Positions 1 through 9,292 of a DNA stretch of 64,000 nucleotides are shown here, one piece after another. The notes below the pieces were generated by a model that was given only the letters and a program-made list of their open reading frames with translations, was not told the origin of the DNA and made no database searches. The DNA is from Leucobacter viscericola (GTDB taxonomy: Bacteria; Actinomycetota; Actinomycetes; Actinomycetales; Microbacteriaceae). Location of the stretch: the NCBI RefSeq assembly GCF_011299575.1, contig NZ_CP049863.1, positions 1,736,001 to 1,800,000 of the forward strand. The letters are read 5' to 3'. Each line of letters starts with the position of its first letter. The stretch's first letter is position 1. Made by a program: the position numbers and the translations under genes.

Positions 1-2
1 AG

Positions 3-284
3 GGCGCAAAGCTCGACTTCAACCTGCGCGTCATGCTCTCCGACCTACCGCTGACCAGCGTCGGCGATACCAAGTGCGCGGAAATGCCCGGAGACGAAAA
101 CGAAACTGACGGCTCGACCAAACCGCCGACCACGGGTGTCTCTGGGGGCGGCTCAGGATCGCCGGGTGCGCTCGAAACAACCGGAACCGAGCTCGGAACT
201 CTGCTGAGCTGGGGGGCTGTTCTTGCAGCACTCGGGTTCGCTATCGTTGCATTCAAACGGAGACGCCGCAGCGAGGAGCAGTAG
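3..284 (+). CDS. C-terminal end of a wall-sorted surface protein (5' truncated)
   Basis: The reading frame is open from the left edge, so only the last 93 residues are visible and the true start lies outside the window. The visible part has a Pro/Thr/Gly/Ser-rich linker, then LETTG, about 20 hydrophobic residues (from LGTLLSWGAVLAAL) and the tail RRRRSEEQ. That order (LxxTG-like motif, membrane segment, basic tail) is the layout of a sortase substrate, so the protein is probably attached to the cell wall. The stop TAG is at 282-284, 41 bases before the preferred start of a SipW-type signal peptidase, so the two are probably co-transcribed. The function of the missing ectodomain cannot be read here. 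Confidence 0.7.
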   Translation, partial: GAKLDFNLRVMLSDLPLTSVGDTKCAEMPGDENETDGSTKPPTTGVSGGGSGSPGALETTGTELGTLLSWGAVLAALGFAIVAFKRRRRSEEQ

Positions 285-325
285 TGCCTCAGACATCACC
301 GTTGACAACTGAAAGAGGGGGGATC

Positions 326-907
326 GTGACTGAATCAAGCGAGACACACGATCGGGGCGCCCCGCCCACAACGGGTAAGAAGATTCTGCGCGGAGTGCTG
401 CGCGGCATCAGCGCGGTGGTGCTGTCCATCACCGTTGTGCTCGCGTTTGCCGCGGTCATCATTCCGACAGTAACCGGATCCCAAACCTACACCGTGCTCA
501 CGCACTCGATGGAACCCGCGTTTCCGCCGGGCACCTACCTGGTTGTGCGGCCGACACCGGAGGCCGACCTCAAGATTGGCGACGTGATCACGTACCAGCT
601 CAAATCGGGTCGGCCTGAAGTTGTGACTCATCGCATCGTTGAGATCTCTGCGACAGGAGACGGCGAGCGACGCTTCACAACCAAGGGTGACAATAACGCG
701 GCTGCGGATCCCGAGCAGGTTCGTCCGGTGCAAATTCGTGGTGCGCTCTGGTACGCAATTCCCTATCTGGGATGGGTGACCGGGCTTCGCGGCGAGGGTG
801 CCTCTTCCATTTGGATCCCGGTTGTCGCCGGTATTGTCTTCTTGTACGCGCTGTACATGGTCGTTGCGTGGATCGTCGAGCGCCGCAAGAACAAACAATC
901 GAGCTAA
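326..907 (+). CDS. sipW: SipW-type signal peptidase I
   Basis: A 193-residue membrane signal peptidase that should cleave exported preproteins outside the membrane. A hydrophobic segment spans residues 27-48. It is followed by the catalytic serine region THSMEP (Ser61), then VVTHRIV with His102 where eubacterial LepB has lysine, then TKGDNN; a second membrane segment lies near the C-terminus and ends in ERRKNKQSS. The Ser/His arrangement is that of the archaeal/ER-like SipW subfamily, known for processing specialised surface or biofilm proteins. An in-frame GTG at 284 overlaps the upstream stop, but GTG at 326 has the purine-rich ribosome site GAGGGGG just before it and is preferred. The neighbouring surface protein is the obvious candidate client, by position only. 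Confidence 0.85.
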   Translation: MTESSETHDRGAPPTTGKKILRGVLRGISAVVLSITVVLAFAAVIIPTVTGSQTYTVLTHSMEPAFPPGTYLVVRPTPEADLKIGDVITYQLKSGRPEVVTHRIVEISATGDGERRFTTKGDNNAAADPEQVRPVQIRGALWYAIPYLGWVTGLRGEGASSIWIPVVAGIVFLYALYMVVAWIVERRKNKQSS

Positions 908-1887
908 ACGTCGAACACAACTCCAGCGTCTTCGGGCGGCAACCCGAACTCTGGGTTCTGACCGACCGCGATCCAGGCGGCCGTAAGCAGCAGCGTGCGG
1001 CAAATGAAGTTGAACCACAGCAGCAGACCGATGAACACGGCGAAGGTCGCGAGCACGGGGTTGCTTGACGCACCACCAAGGGCGGCAGCGCCAACAATCT
1101 TCAGCACCAGCAGTGCGGCACCACCGAGAAGGCACCCGCGCAAGAGGGGCCAAAACGGCACCCGCACCTCCGCGAGAAAACGATGCATCGCAATCAGCAC
1201 GATCACGTCAACCGCATACATCGCACCGTAACGCAGCAGCGTTCCGAGTCCTCCAAAGAACCAGCCGTCAGGATCTGCGCCCAGCCACGACAAAAAGCCA
1301 TTTACAACGTTTGAGCTCAGCACGGTAAGTGCGGCCGAAACGAGCAGGGCAACAAAAAACGCCAGGGCGAGTACGAGATCTCGCGCTTTCAGCAGCAGGG
1401 CGTTGCGGTACTGCTTGACCTCAAGCCCGAAGATGAGCCGGATCGAGCGTCGCGTTCCGGTGAACCAGTTCATGGCAACCCACACGAGTGTGAGACCCGC
1501 AACAAGACTCGTCCAGTCGAGCACACGATTCTTCAGCAACACGTCGAGCGAGATCGCGCCTGGTTCACCGTTCTGCGCAACAAGCCCTGGCACGAGCAGG
1601 TTGATCTGGGTGACGAGCGAGTCCAGCAGTTCTGGATTGCCACCGAGCACGATCCCAAGCACACCAAAGCCCACCCAGAGCGCGGCGAACACCGCAAAGA
1701 GCGCCTGGTAGCTCATACCGCCCGTCAGCACATTGCCACCAACGTCGGTGAAGTGCGAGAACGCCCGGTAGGGCCTCGTAAGCTGCGCCCGCTCCCAGAA
1801 TCCCTTGCCGCGCTCTACGACTTCGGAAACGCGCGACGCCCCGGTCTCCTCACCTGACCGGTGCTTGGAAACTCGGGGCGTCGTCAT
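904..1887 (-). CDS. YihY/BrkB-family integral membrane protein
   Basis: A 327-residue polytopic membrane protein. After a hydrophilic N-terminus (about 40 residues) comes the family motif region PYRAFSHFTDVGGNVLTGGMSYQ, then about six hydrophobic segments, including one in LVLALAFFVALLVSAALTVL. This matches the YihY/BrkB family (once misnamed ribonuclease BN), whose biochemical role is not settled; envelope or transport functions have been suggested. The 3' end overlaps the end of the convergent signal peptidase gene by 4 bases. The downstream sdh genes lie upstream on the same strand with only a short gap, but a separate unit is likely. Confidence 0.8.
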   Translation of the reverse strand: MTTPRVSKHRSGEETGASRVSEVVERGKGFWERAQLTRPYRAFSHFTDVGGNVLTGGMSYQALFAVFAALWVGFGVLGIVLGGNPELLDSLVTQINLLVPGLVAQNGEPGAISLDVLLKNRVLDWTSLVAGLTLVWVAMNWFTGTRRSIRLIFGLEVKQYRNALLLKARDLVLALAFFVALLVSAALTVLSSNVVNGFLSWLGADPDGWFFGGLGTLLRYGAMYAVDVIVLIAMHRFLAEVRVPFWPLLRGCLLGGAALLVLKIVGAAALGGASSNPVLATFAVFIGLLLWFNFICRTLLLTAAWIAVGQNPEFGLPPEDAGVVFDV

Positions 1888-1924
1888 GTGGCAATGCTAG
1901 CGGCCCACACGCAAGTTGCGTAGG

Positions 1925-2692
1925 TTACGCGGTCTTGCCACTCAAGATCGCAGCCTTGACCTCGGCAATAGCCTTTGTCACCTGAATGCCACGCGGGCAC
2001 GCGTCGGTGCAGTTGAAGGTGGTGCGGCAGCGCCACACACCCTCGGTGTCGTTCAGAATGTCGAGACGCACCTGAGCGTTGTCGTCGCGCGAATCGAAGA
2101 TGAAGCGGTGCGCGTTGACGATCGCGGCCGGGCCGAAGTACTGACCATCGGTCCAGAACACGGGGCACGACGAGGTGCACGCGGCGCACAGGATGCACTT
2201 GGTGGTGTCGTCGAAGCGCTCGCGAGCGGCGATGTCTTGGATGCGCTCCTTGCCGGGCTCGGCGGGAGTGTTTGCCACCAAGAACGGCTGCACCTCGCGG
2301 TAGGAGGCGAAGAACGGCTCCATGTCAACGATGAGGTCCTTCTCAAGGGGCAGACCCTTGATTGCCTCAACGTAGATCGGCTTCGTGATGTCAAGATCCT
2401 TAATCAGGGTCTTGCAGGCGAGCCGGTTGCGGCCGTTGATGCGCATGGCGTCGGATCCGCAGATGCCGTGCGCGCAGGAGCGACGGAACGCGAGTGTGCC
2501 GTCGACGTCCCACTTGATGCGGTGCAGGGCGTCAAGGATACGGTCCGTCGGGTACATCTCGACGTCGAAGTCTTCCCAGTACGCTTCGCGTTCCGATTCC
2601 GGGTTGTAGCGACGGATCAGGAGGGTGACTGTGAACGGCTTGGGCGCGTCCGAGTCAACAATGGTGGCAGCTTCAGCGGTAGCAGTGCTCAT
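1925..2692 (-). CDS. sdhB: Succinate dehydrogenase iron-sulfur subunit
   Basis: A 255-residue electron-transfer subunit of complex II, passing electrons from FAD in SdhA to the membrane quinone through three Fe-S clusters. Visible cluster ligands are CAHGICGSDAM with a later Cys in NRLAC (2Fe-2S), CILCAACTSSCPVFW (4Fe-4S) and CTDACPRGI (3Fe-4S). It is the last gene of sdhCDAB, 3 bases after the sdhA stop, so it is translated from the same message. Nothing is missing relative to the family. Confidence 0.96.
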   Translation of the reverse strand: MSTATAEAATIVDSDAPKPFTVTLLIRRYNPESEREAYWEDFDVEMYPTDRILDALHRIKWDVDGTLAFRRSCAHGICGSDAMRINGRNRLACKTLIKDLDITKPIYVEAIKGLPLEKDLIVDMEPFFASYREVQPFLVANTPAEPGKERIQDIAARERFDDTTKCILCAACTSSCPVFWTDGQYFGPAAIVNAHRFIFDSRDDNAQVRLDILNDTEGVWRCRTTFNCTDACPRGIQVTKAIAEVKAAILSGKTA

Positions 2693-2695
2693 GGC

Positions 2696-4528
2696 CTAGT
2701 ACTTCCTCTCCATCGGCGGGTAGTTCAGTTCGCCCTTGTCGTTCTTCGTGAACACAACCGGCTTCCAATCAAGCCGGATGTGGTCCTCGGGGTCCGCGGA
2801 GTGCGGGTCGCCCGAGAGGTAGGCCATCGTGTGCTGCATGTAGTTCTCATCATCACGATTGGGGAAGTCGTCGCGCATGTGGCCGCCACGGCTCTCCTTG
2901 CGGTTACGCGCCGCGTAGGCGAGCACCTCTGCAAGGTCGAGCAGGAAGCCGAGCTCGATCGCCTCAAGCAGGTCGGTGTTGAAGCGCTTGCCGCGATCCT
3001 GCACCCCAACGTTCTTGTAGCGCTCACGCAGGCCGTGGATCACACCGAGCACCTCGGTGAGGGACTCCTCGGTGCGGAACACCTGAGCGCCGCGATCCAT
3101 CGCCTCCTGCAGCTCCTTGCGGATGTCTGCGACGCGCTCGGTGCCCGTGCCGGTACGGAAGTGCTCGACCAGCTCGCGAACTTCCTTCGCGGGATCAGAC
3201 GGCAGCTTCACAAAGTCGGCCTGGTTCGCGTAGTCGGCCGCGCCGTTACCCGAGCGCTTGCCGAAGACGTTGATATCGAGCAGCGAGTTGGTGCCGAGGC
3301 GATTCGAGCCGTGCACCGAAACGCAGGCGCACTCGCCGGCGGCGTAGAGGCCGGGCACGATCGTGTCGTTGTCGGCCAGAACCTCACCCTGCACGTTGGT
3401 CGGGATCCCGCCCATCGCGTAGTGCGCGGTCGGGAAGACGGGCACGGGCTCGGTGACCGGATCGACACCGAGGTAGGTGCGCGCGAACTCCGTAATGTCG
3501 GGGAGCTTGGTCTCGAGCACCTCTGCACCGAGGTGGGTGCAGTCGAGGTAGACGTAGTCCTTGTGGGGGCCAGCGCCGCGGCCGTCAAGCACCTCCTGCA
3601 CCATGCAGCGGGCGACGATGTCACGCGGAGCAAGATCCTTAATGGTGGGCGCGTAACGCTCCATGAAGCGCTCGCCACTCGCGTTACGCAAGATAGCGCC
3701 CTCACCGCGGGCACCCTCGGTCAGCAGGATGCCGAGGCCAGCGAGGCCCGTCGGGTGGAACTGGTAGAACTCCATGTCTTCGAGGGGCAGGCCCTTGCGC
3801 CAGATGATGCCAACGCCGTCACCGGTGAGGGTGTGTGCGTTCGACGTCGTCTTGAAGATCTTGCCGAAGCCGCCGGTCGCGAACACGATCGACTTCGCTT
3901 GGAACACGTGCAGCTCACCGGTCGAGAGCTCGTAAGCAACAACACCGGAGGGGCGCTTCTTGCCGTTCTCCTCGGTCATCACGAGGTCGAGCACGTAGTA
4001 CTCGTTGAAGAAGTTGACGCCGAGCTTGACGCAGTTCTGGAACAGCGTCTGCAGAATCATGTGGCCGGTGCGGTCAGCGGCGTAGCAGGCGCGGCGAACC
4101 GGAGCCTTGCCGTGGTCACGCGTGTGACCACCGAAGCGGCGCTGGTCGATCTTGCCCTCTGCCGTGCGGTTGAAGGGCAGGCCCATGTTCTCGAGGTCGA
4201 TGACCGCGTCGATGGCCTCCTTCGCGAGAATCTCAGCCGCGTCCTGGTCAACGAGGTAGTCGCCACCCTTGACGGTGTCGAAGGTGTGCCACTCCCAGTT
4301 GTCGTCCTCGACGTTTGCGAGCGCCGCGGCCATGCCACCCTGCGCCGCACCGGTGTGCGAGCGGGTCGGGTACAGCTTGGTAATAACGGCGGTCTTTGCC
4401 TTCGGGCCGGCCTCAATGGCGGCACGCATGCCAGCGCCGCCGGCGCCGACGATCACAACGTCGAACTGGTGGTAAGTGACGCCGTCCTTGACGGTCACTT
4501 CCTCGCCCTCGTGGGTGTTGGTGGTCAC
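2696..4528 (-). CDS. sdhA: Succinate dehydrogenase flavoprotein subunit
   Basis: A 610-residue catalytic subunit oxidising succinate to fumarate in the TCA cycle. It has the FAD-binding [10 protein letters not shown] near the N-terminus, the flavin-attachment segment [14 protein letters not shown], the active-site [20 protein letters not shown], and the C-terminal motif [20 protein letters not shown]. The start is GTG at 4528 with AGGA a few bases upstream. It sits between sdhD and sdhB on the same strand. A very long open frame on the opposite strand is only a shadow of this high-GC gene. Confidence 0.97.
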   Translation of the reverse strand: MTTNTHEGEEVTVKDGVTYHQFDVVIVGAGGAGMRAAIEAGPKAKTAVITKLYPTRSHTGAAQGGMAAALANVEDDNWEWHTFDTVKGGDYLVDQDAAEILAKEAIDAVIDLENMGLPFNRTAEGKIDQRRFGGHTRDHGKAPVRRACYAADRTGHMILQTLFQNCVKLGVNFFNEYYVLDLVMTEENGKKRPSGVVAYELSTGELHVFQAKSIVFATGGFGKIFKTTSNAHTLTGDGVGIIWRKGLPLEDMEFYQFHPTGLAGLGILLTEGARGEGAILRNASGERFMERYAPTIKDLAPRDIVARCMVQEVLDGRGAGPHKDYVYLDCTHLGAEVLETKLPDITEFARTYLGVDPVTEPVPVFPTAHYAMGGIPTNVQGEVLADNDTIVPGLYAAGECACVSVHGSNRLGTNSLLDINVFGKRSGNGAADYANQADFVKLPSDPAKEVRELVEHFRTGTGTERVADIRKELQEAMDRGAQVFRTEESLTEVLGVIHGLRERYKNVGVQDRGKRFNTDLLEAIELGFLLDLAEVLAYAARNRKESRGGHMRDDFPNRDDENYMQHTMAYLSGDPHSADPEDHIRLDWKPVVFTKNDKGELNYPPMERKY

Positions 4529-4586
4529 GTGAGTCCTATCTTCAAGTCAAATGGGGAGCGGGATCGCGAAGCGCTTCGGCCGCGGT

Positions 4587-5030
4587 CTAGCGCGTCGAGC
4601 AGAACGACGCGACGAGCGAGGGATCCGCTCCCGCGGGGCAGGGATCAAGCGTGTAGATCACGAAGGTGCCGAGCAGAATCAGCAGCGCCGCCGAAAGGAA
4701 AAGCGCCACCTTAAATGCCTTGGCAAGACCCGGTCGCGACACGTAGTCGTTCACGATCGTGCGCATGCCGTTTGCGCCGTGAATCAGAGCGAGCCACAGC
4801 AGGAGTGTGTCCCACACCATCCAGAACGGGTTTGAAAGCTTGCCGCCAACAAAGCCGAAGTCAATCGCGTGAACACCGTCACCGATCATGAGGTTCGAGA
4901 ACAGGTGGCCGAACACCAGCACCACGAGCAGCACGCCCGAGACGCGCATGTACACCCAGCCCCACTTTTCCCAGTTGGTGCGCTTCTTAGCCGGCGTCTG
5001 TGAACGCGGGGATTCAATCGTCATAGTCAT
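4587..5030 (-). CDS. sdhD: Succinate dehydrogenase hydrophobic membrane anchor subunit
   Basis: A 147-residue membrane anchor of complex II. Three hydrophobic segments are visible (around residues 27-50, 70-92 and 105-128), with GHLFSNLMI at the end of the first, where heme/quinone-side histidines lie in the family. It follows sdhC by 18 bases and precedes sdhA by 58 bases on the same strand, and gene order supports the call better than the poorly conserved sequence does. Together with SdhC it binds quinone and probably heme b. Confidence 0.9.
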   Translation of the reverse strand: MTMTIESPRSQTPAKKRTNWEKWGWVYMRVSGVLLVVLVFGHLFSNLMIGDGVHAIDFGFVGGKLSNPFWMVWDTLLLWLALIHGANGMRTIVNDYVSRPGLAKAFKVALFLSAALLILLGTFVIYTLDPCPAGADPSLVASFCSTR

Positions 5031-5048
5031 GTTTCTCTCGCCCCTCGC

Positions 5049-5465
5049 CTAGTGACCGAATACGTTCATCAGGTGACGCGGCAGGAAGCCAGCCATGGTG
5101 ATAACCCATGCCACGATCACAATCCAGAACATCACTCGCTGGTACTGAGCACCCTTGCGCCAGTAGTCAACCAGGATGATCCTGATGCCGTTGAACGCGT
5201 GGAACACAATCGCAGCGACAAGAGCCGCCTCGCCAAGGCCCATGATCGGGGTCTTGTAGGTGCTCATCACGGCGTTGTACGCCTCGGGGCTCACGCGAAT
5301 AAGCGCGGTATCGAGCACGTGTACGAGCAAGAAGAAGAAGATGGCGACGCCGGTAATCCGGTGCAACACCCACGACCACATTCCCTCGTTGCCACGATAG
5401 AGCGTGCCACCCGGGCGACTCTTCTTTTTCGCCGCCGGTGCGACCTCTGCCATTTGGCCTGACAC
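5049..5465 (-). CDS. sdhC: Succinate dehydrogenase cytochrome b556 subunit
   Basis: First gene of sdhCDAB; a 138-residue membrane anchor. The motif WSWVLHRITGVAIFFFLLVHVLDT holds the conserved SdhC Arg/His pattern, and two more hydrophobic segments follow. An upstream in-frame ATG at 5579 would add 38 hydrophilic residues, but GTG at 5465 has a strong AAGGAGGA ribosome site at 5471-5478, five bases away, and is chosen. About 190 bases separate it from the divergent cyclase-family gene, enough room for both promoters. Confidence 0.9.
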   Translation of the reverse strand: MSGQMAEVAPAAKKKSRPGGTLYRGNEGMWSWVLHRITGVAIFFFLLVHVLDTALIRVSPEAYNAVMSTYKTPIMGLGEAALVAAIVFHAFNGIRIILVDYWRKGAQYQRVMFWIVIVAWVITMAGFLPRHLMNVFGH

Positions 5466-5655
5466 GAGCTTCCTCCTTGGTCCTGCTTCGTCGAGTTGTT
5501 TATCGACAGCTGACAACGCGAAATCCAACCGGAGTGCGGGCATCGTTGCACCCACATAAACCTGGGGTTGAGAATCCACTGCGTCACTATTATGTCACCA
5601 TTCGGGCACGGGCTTGGCACACTGCGACCACGAGGTGTCCGGATACACTTTTCAA

Positions 5656-6336
5656 ATGAGCCAGCACCGCTTCGTAGACCTCAGCCACACTCTGCGAGAG
5701 GGCCTCATCACCCTGCCGGGTGTGCCCGCCCCATTTCTCACGCCGCATTTGCGCCGGGGTGAGGGTTCATACGCACCGGGCACCGATTTTTCAATGGATG
5801 TCTTCTCCATTCCCGGCAACACCGGCACGTACTTCGACACGGCTTGGCACCGCTATGAAGACGGTGCAGATCTCGCCGACCTCGAACTCTCAACCCTCGT
5901 TGACCTGCCAACCGAGGTGTTTCACCTCGCCGACTCAGCTCTTCGTGGCATTCCCGCCAGCGTGTTCCACGATCGGGACGTGCGGGGTCGGGCCGTGCTG
6001 CTGCACACCGGCTGGGATCGTCACTTCGGAACGCCGAGTTATGGCGATCCTGCCCCCTTCCTCACCGCCGAGGCGGTCGACTACCTCGCTTCACAAGAGG
6101 TAACCCTCGTTGGGATCGACTCCGTCAACATCGACGATATGTCGGCCGAGTCACAGGGTGAGCGTCCCGCCCACTCCGTGTTTCTCGCGAACGGAATTCA
6201 TATCGTTGAGCACCTCACCTGCCTTGAACAACTTCCGTCGAGCGGATCCCTGTTTACTGCCGTACCGCCGAAGTTTGTTGGAACCGGCACATTTACGGTC
6301 CGCGCGTTTGCAAAAGTCCCGACCACGGCGGGATAA
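5656..6336 (+). CDS. Cyclase-family (kynurenine-formamidase-like) hydrolase, variant metal site
   Basis: A 226-residue protein of the family that includes kynurenine formamidase KynB (PF04199 type). It starts with FVDLSHTLREGLITLPG, which is typical. The family metal motif HxGTHxDxPxH appears here as NTGTYFDTAWHRYEDG, so the first two histidines are Asn and Tyr, and Pro is Ala. A GTY-type subgroup exists, so this may be a natural variant rather than decay. VGIDSVNIDD and GIHIVEHLTCLE are conserved later. ATG 5656 is preferred over ATG 5614 because alignment with the family begins there. It stands alone with no kynurenine genes nearby, so the substrate is unknown. Confidence 0.75.
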   Translation: MSQHRFVDLSHTLREGLITLPGVPAPFLTPHLRRGEGSYAPGTDFSMDVFSIPGNTGTYFDTAWHRYEDGADLADLELSTLVDLPTEVFHLADSALRGIPASVFHDRDVRGRAVLLHTGWDRHFGTPSYGDPAPFLTAEAVDYLASQEVTLVGIDSVNIDDMSAESQGERPAHSVFLANGIHIVEHLTCLEQLPSSGSLFTAVPPKFVGTGTFTVRAFAKVPTTAG

Positions 6337-6386
6337 GTACCGGGCAATCCAGCCTCCCCAGATACTCGCTCGTTAGGCTTAGCCCC

Positions 6387-7517
6387 ATGCCCAAGGCAAC
6401 TACTCACCCCTCCGCGCTCGACCGACTCACCTGCGTCATCCCCGCTGGCGGAGTCGGCTCTCGGCTATGGCCCCTCTCGCGCGCGAACGCCCCCAAGTTT
6501 CTGCTCGATCTCACCGGATCAGGCGACTCCCTGTTGCGAGCCACCTGGGATCGGCTTGCGCCGGTTGCACCACCCGAGCGCATCATGGTGGTCACCGGTA
6601 ACGCGCACCGCGATTCTGTCGCCGCGCAGTTGCCCGAGTTGCTTCCCGAAAACCTCGTGACCGAGAGCGAGCCCAAAGACTCCTCCGCCGCCATCGGCCT
6701 TGCGGCAGCGATCCTCGAGCTGCGCGATCCCGACGCCATCCTCGGCTCTTTCGCCGCCGACCACGTGATTCGCGGCGACGTGCTCTTCCAGCGTGCGGTC
6801 GCAACGGCGGCGCAGGCGGCTGACCAGGGCTACATTGCAACGATCGGGATCCACCCCTCGCACCCGGCAACCGGCTTCGGATACATTGCCTGCGGTTCAG
6901 CCCGCGGCGATCTCGCACCGTTTGACGTCTACGAGGTCACCGAGTTCGTGGAGAAGCCGAGCGCCGAGAAGGCGAGCGACTACGTTGAGGCGGGCGGGTA
7001 CCTCTGGAATGCCGGCATGTTTATTGCGAAGGCATCGGTGCTGCTCGACCAGATGGCGCTCGCCGAGCCCGACATGGTGCGCTCGCTGCGCGAGATGGCA
7101 GCCGCCTGGGGCACCGAGCGCAGCGCAGATGTGCGCGAGCGACTCTGGCCAGTGCTGCCAAAGATTGCCATCGACTACACGGTTGCCGAGCCCGCAGCGG
7201 CCGCCAACAAGATGGTGTGTGTAGCTGCCCACTTTGACTGGGACGACGTGGGCGACTTCGCCAGCGTCGCGAACCTGCTGACTCGCGGCCGCGGCAGCGA
7301 CCTCGCGGTGCTCGGTGACGGCGCCCAGGTGCTGTCAGACGGCTCGAGCGGCATCGTCGTCTCAGAGAGCGACCGCCTTGTGGCCCTCGTTGGTATGGAA
7401 GACGTGGTGGTGGTCGACACCGCTGACGTGCTGCTCGTCACTTCGAAGAGCCGCGCGCAAGACGTCAAGAGCCTGGTCAACCGCATGAAGGTTTCTGGCG
7501 GCGGGCACCTGCTCTAG
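6387..7517 (+). CDS. manC: Mannose-1-phosphate guanylyltransferase
   Basis: A 376-residue cytoplasmic nucleotidyltransferase making GDP-mannose from mannose-1-phosphate and GTP, the donor for mannosylated lipids, glycans and proteins. The N-terminus has the pyrophosphorylase signature IPAGGVGSRLWPLSR with PKFLLDL, and later FVEKP and GYLWNAGMFI, all typical of type II mannose-1-P guanylyltransferases. The length fits the single-domain form without the isomerase. It is a single gene convergent with the MFS gene. Confidence 0.9.
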   Translation: MPKATTHPSALDRLTCVIPAGGVGSRLWPLSRANAPKFLLDLTGSGDSLLRATWDRLAPVAPPERIMVVTGNAHRDSVAAQLPELLPENLVTESEPKDSSAAIGLAAAILELRDPDAILGSFAADHVIRGDVLFQRAVATAAQAADQGYIATIGIHPSHPATGFGYIACGSARGDLAPFDVYEVTEFVEKPSAEKASDYVEAGGYLWNAGMFIAKASVLLDQMALAEPDMVRSLREMAAAWGTERSADVRERLWPVLPKIAIDYTVAEPAAAANKMVCVAAHFDWDDVGDFASVANLLTRGRGSDLAVLGDGAQVLSDGSSGIVVSESDRLVALVGMEDVVVVDTADVLLVTSKSRAQDVKSLVNRMKVSGGGHLL

Positions 7518-7543
7518 CGCCGCGGCGCCACAGCGCCAAAACA

Positions 7544-8836
7544 TCACCTCGACTTGCGCAGGTGCGGAACATAGCGCGGCACCCAGCGCGCGAATCCGAC
7601 CACACCCAGAATGGCGAGCACACCGCTCGCGGCCATCGCTGCCGGGAGTGACGCTACGGCGATAGCGGAGGCCGCGAGTGGCGCGGTCGCCCCGCCAAAA
7701 TCGACCAGGGTTCGCCAGGCGGCAAGAAACGGGGCGGGGTTGCCCGCTGGGGCGAGGTCCGCTCCAAGCGTGAGCACGATCCCGCTCGAGAGCCCATTAC
7801 CGATGCCGACCACAATCGCACCGATAATCAGCCAGGTCACCGCGTTGGGCACATCGTGGGTGAGGGCGAGCGCAAGAAAACTCAGTGCCATCGCGGCCGT
7901 CGAGGGCAATGCCGCCCACAGCCGCCCGAAACGGTCCATGACCTGACCGCTCGTGTAAAACAGCGCGAAGTCGATCGCTCCACACAAGCCCACCACAAGG
8001 GCAATTCCCGCTGCGTCCATTCCAATTGAGATGCCCCACAGCGGAAGAAGAACGTCTTTCACCGACCGCAGGCCAGACAGGATCGCGGCGCAACTGCCGA
8101 CACGAAACAGCGGAGCGTGCCCCTCGCGCACCGCCGCAATAATGCCACCCGACTCGGCAGACGCTGCTGCCGGCGAGGTTGCTGCCGAGTTAGTCGGCGG
8201 CACAATGCGTTCGGGATCGGGTGCGAACCCAACGAGCAGCGCCGTGAGGCCAATGCACACAATGAACGCCCACACCGTCGCATCGGGCGATCCCGTCGCC
8301 GCGACAATTCCGGCTGCGAGGAACGGCCCCGCGAACCGCCCGAGTCGGTTAGAGCCACCGAGGAGTGACAGGGCCCTGGCGCGAAAGTTCACGGGCACCC
8401 GCGTGGTCATAAACGAGTGCCGCGCTAGCCCGAAAGTGGCGGCGGCAAACCCCACCACAAAAACCGCGACACCAAGAAGTGCAGGATTCGGGGCCAGGGC
8501 GATTCCCACGGCCGCGAACAACGAAACCCCCGAGGCGATCAGCATCGCCACCCGCTCCCCCGCCCGCGACACCACCCAGCTGGCAGGGAGATTGCCGACG
8601 AGTTGACCCACCACCACGGCCGTCGCGATAAAACCCGCAAGACCAAGACTTGCACCCCGCGCAACCGCAAGAGAGGGCACAAGAGGCAGAATCGCGTACT
8701 CACCCAGGGTGAACAGTATTGTGGGCCCATAAATGCTGGGGGCTAGCCTCAGGAAGAGGGCGGAGGTTGCGGCTGCCATGACACTTCCACAGTAGTGCGG
8801 TGCCGAGCGAGCCGGTGCACTCTCAGAAAAGGACAT
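7544..8836 (-). CDS. MFS transporter
   Basis: A 430-residue protein with about 12 hydrophobic segments and a longer hydrophilic loop near the middle (around residues 215-240), the layout of the major facilitator superfamily. The intracellular loop between TM2 and TM3 reads VVSRAGERVAM, a weak form of the MFS GxxxDRxGRR signature; a clearer repeat, VMDRFGRLWA, follows in the second half. It is divergent from a small XRE regulator 73 bases away, so that regulator may control it. The substrate cannot be told. The start could also be the internal ATG giving MAAATSALF. Confidence 0.8.
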   Translation of the reverse strand: MSFSESAPARSAPHYCGSVMAAATSALFLRLAPSIYGPTILFTLGEYAILPLVPSLAVARGASLGLAGFIATAVVVGQLVGNLPASWVVSRAGERVAMLIASGVSLFAAVGIALAPNPALLGVAVFVVGFAAATFGLARHSFMTTRVPVNFRARALSLLGGSNRLGRFAGPFLAAGIVAATGSPDATVWAFIVCIGLTALLVGFAPDPERIVPPTNSAATSPAAASAESGGIIAAVREGHAPLFRVGSCAAILSGLRSVKDVLLPLWGISIGMDAAGIALVVGLCGAIDFALFYTSGQVMDRFGRLWAALPSTAAMALSFLALALTHDVPNAVTWLIIGAIVVGIGNGLSSGIVLTLGADLAPAGNPAPFLAAWRTLVDFGGATAPLAASAIAVASLPAAMAASGVLAILGVVGFARWVPRYVPHLRKSR

Positions 8837-8909
8837 TCACAATCTAGGCATAAATGAACTGATTCTTTGCTCCCTGGCAAGTGCGCGACCGTTCAAGCAA
8901 TCTGGTGCA

Positions 8910-9209
8910 ATGCCTAAAACCCACTCTGCTGCCGCCGTTGAAATCGGCCGCCGCATTCGAGAGGTGAGGCAACTACTCGGTATCTCGCTCGAGGATCTGG
9001 GTGAACTCTCTGAGATTGGTTGGACCAGTATCGGGCGAATTGAGCGAGGTGCTTCAAGCCCCAACGCGGAGACCCTGGTGCGCCTGGCCACCGCGCTCGA
9101 GGTTGATCCTGGCCAATTTTTGACCGGGATCACCGCCTCCGACTACGGCAAGCGGGCCCACCAGATCACCGTGCGTGATCTCATTAAGGCGCGTCGCGAA
9201 CAGGGCTGA
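8910..9209 (+). CDS. XRE-family helix-turn-helix regulator
   Basis: A 99-residue DNA-binding protein. Residues 10-70 form a Cro/C1-type HTH: IGRRIREVRQLLGISLEDLGELSEIG, then SIGRIERGASSPNAETLVRLATAL. A short basic tail follows with no ligand or dimerisation domain visible. It is divergent from the MFS gene with a 73-base shared promoter region, the usual arrangement for a local regulator of an exporter. Regulation of that gene is inference. Confidence 0.85.
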   Translation: MPKTHSAAAVEIGRRIREVRQLLGISLEDLGELSEIGWTSIGRIERGASSPNAETLVRLATALEVDPGQFLTGITASDYGKRAHQITVRDLIKARREQG

Positions 9210-9292
9210 CACACGACAGACCCCTTGTCCCTCTCCTGGGCGAGGGCTACCCTGAACCCAAAGCGGTGTGACCAATGTGTCAGGGGGAAACA

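Noticed and set aside
1916..4714. A 932-codon open frame on the plus strand
   Set aside because: It is fully antisense to sdhB and sdhA, which have complete conserved motifs. Long antisense frames are expected in high-GC genes.
5466..5579. Longer N-terminus for SdhC
   Set aside because: GTG 5465 has a strong ribosome site, and the longer frame adds a hydrophilic stretch absent from the family.
8837..9133. A 98-codon frame opposite the XRE regulator
   Set aside because: Antisense to a clear HTH gene and not conserved in composition.
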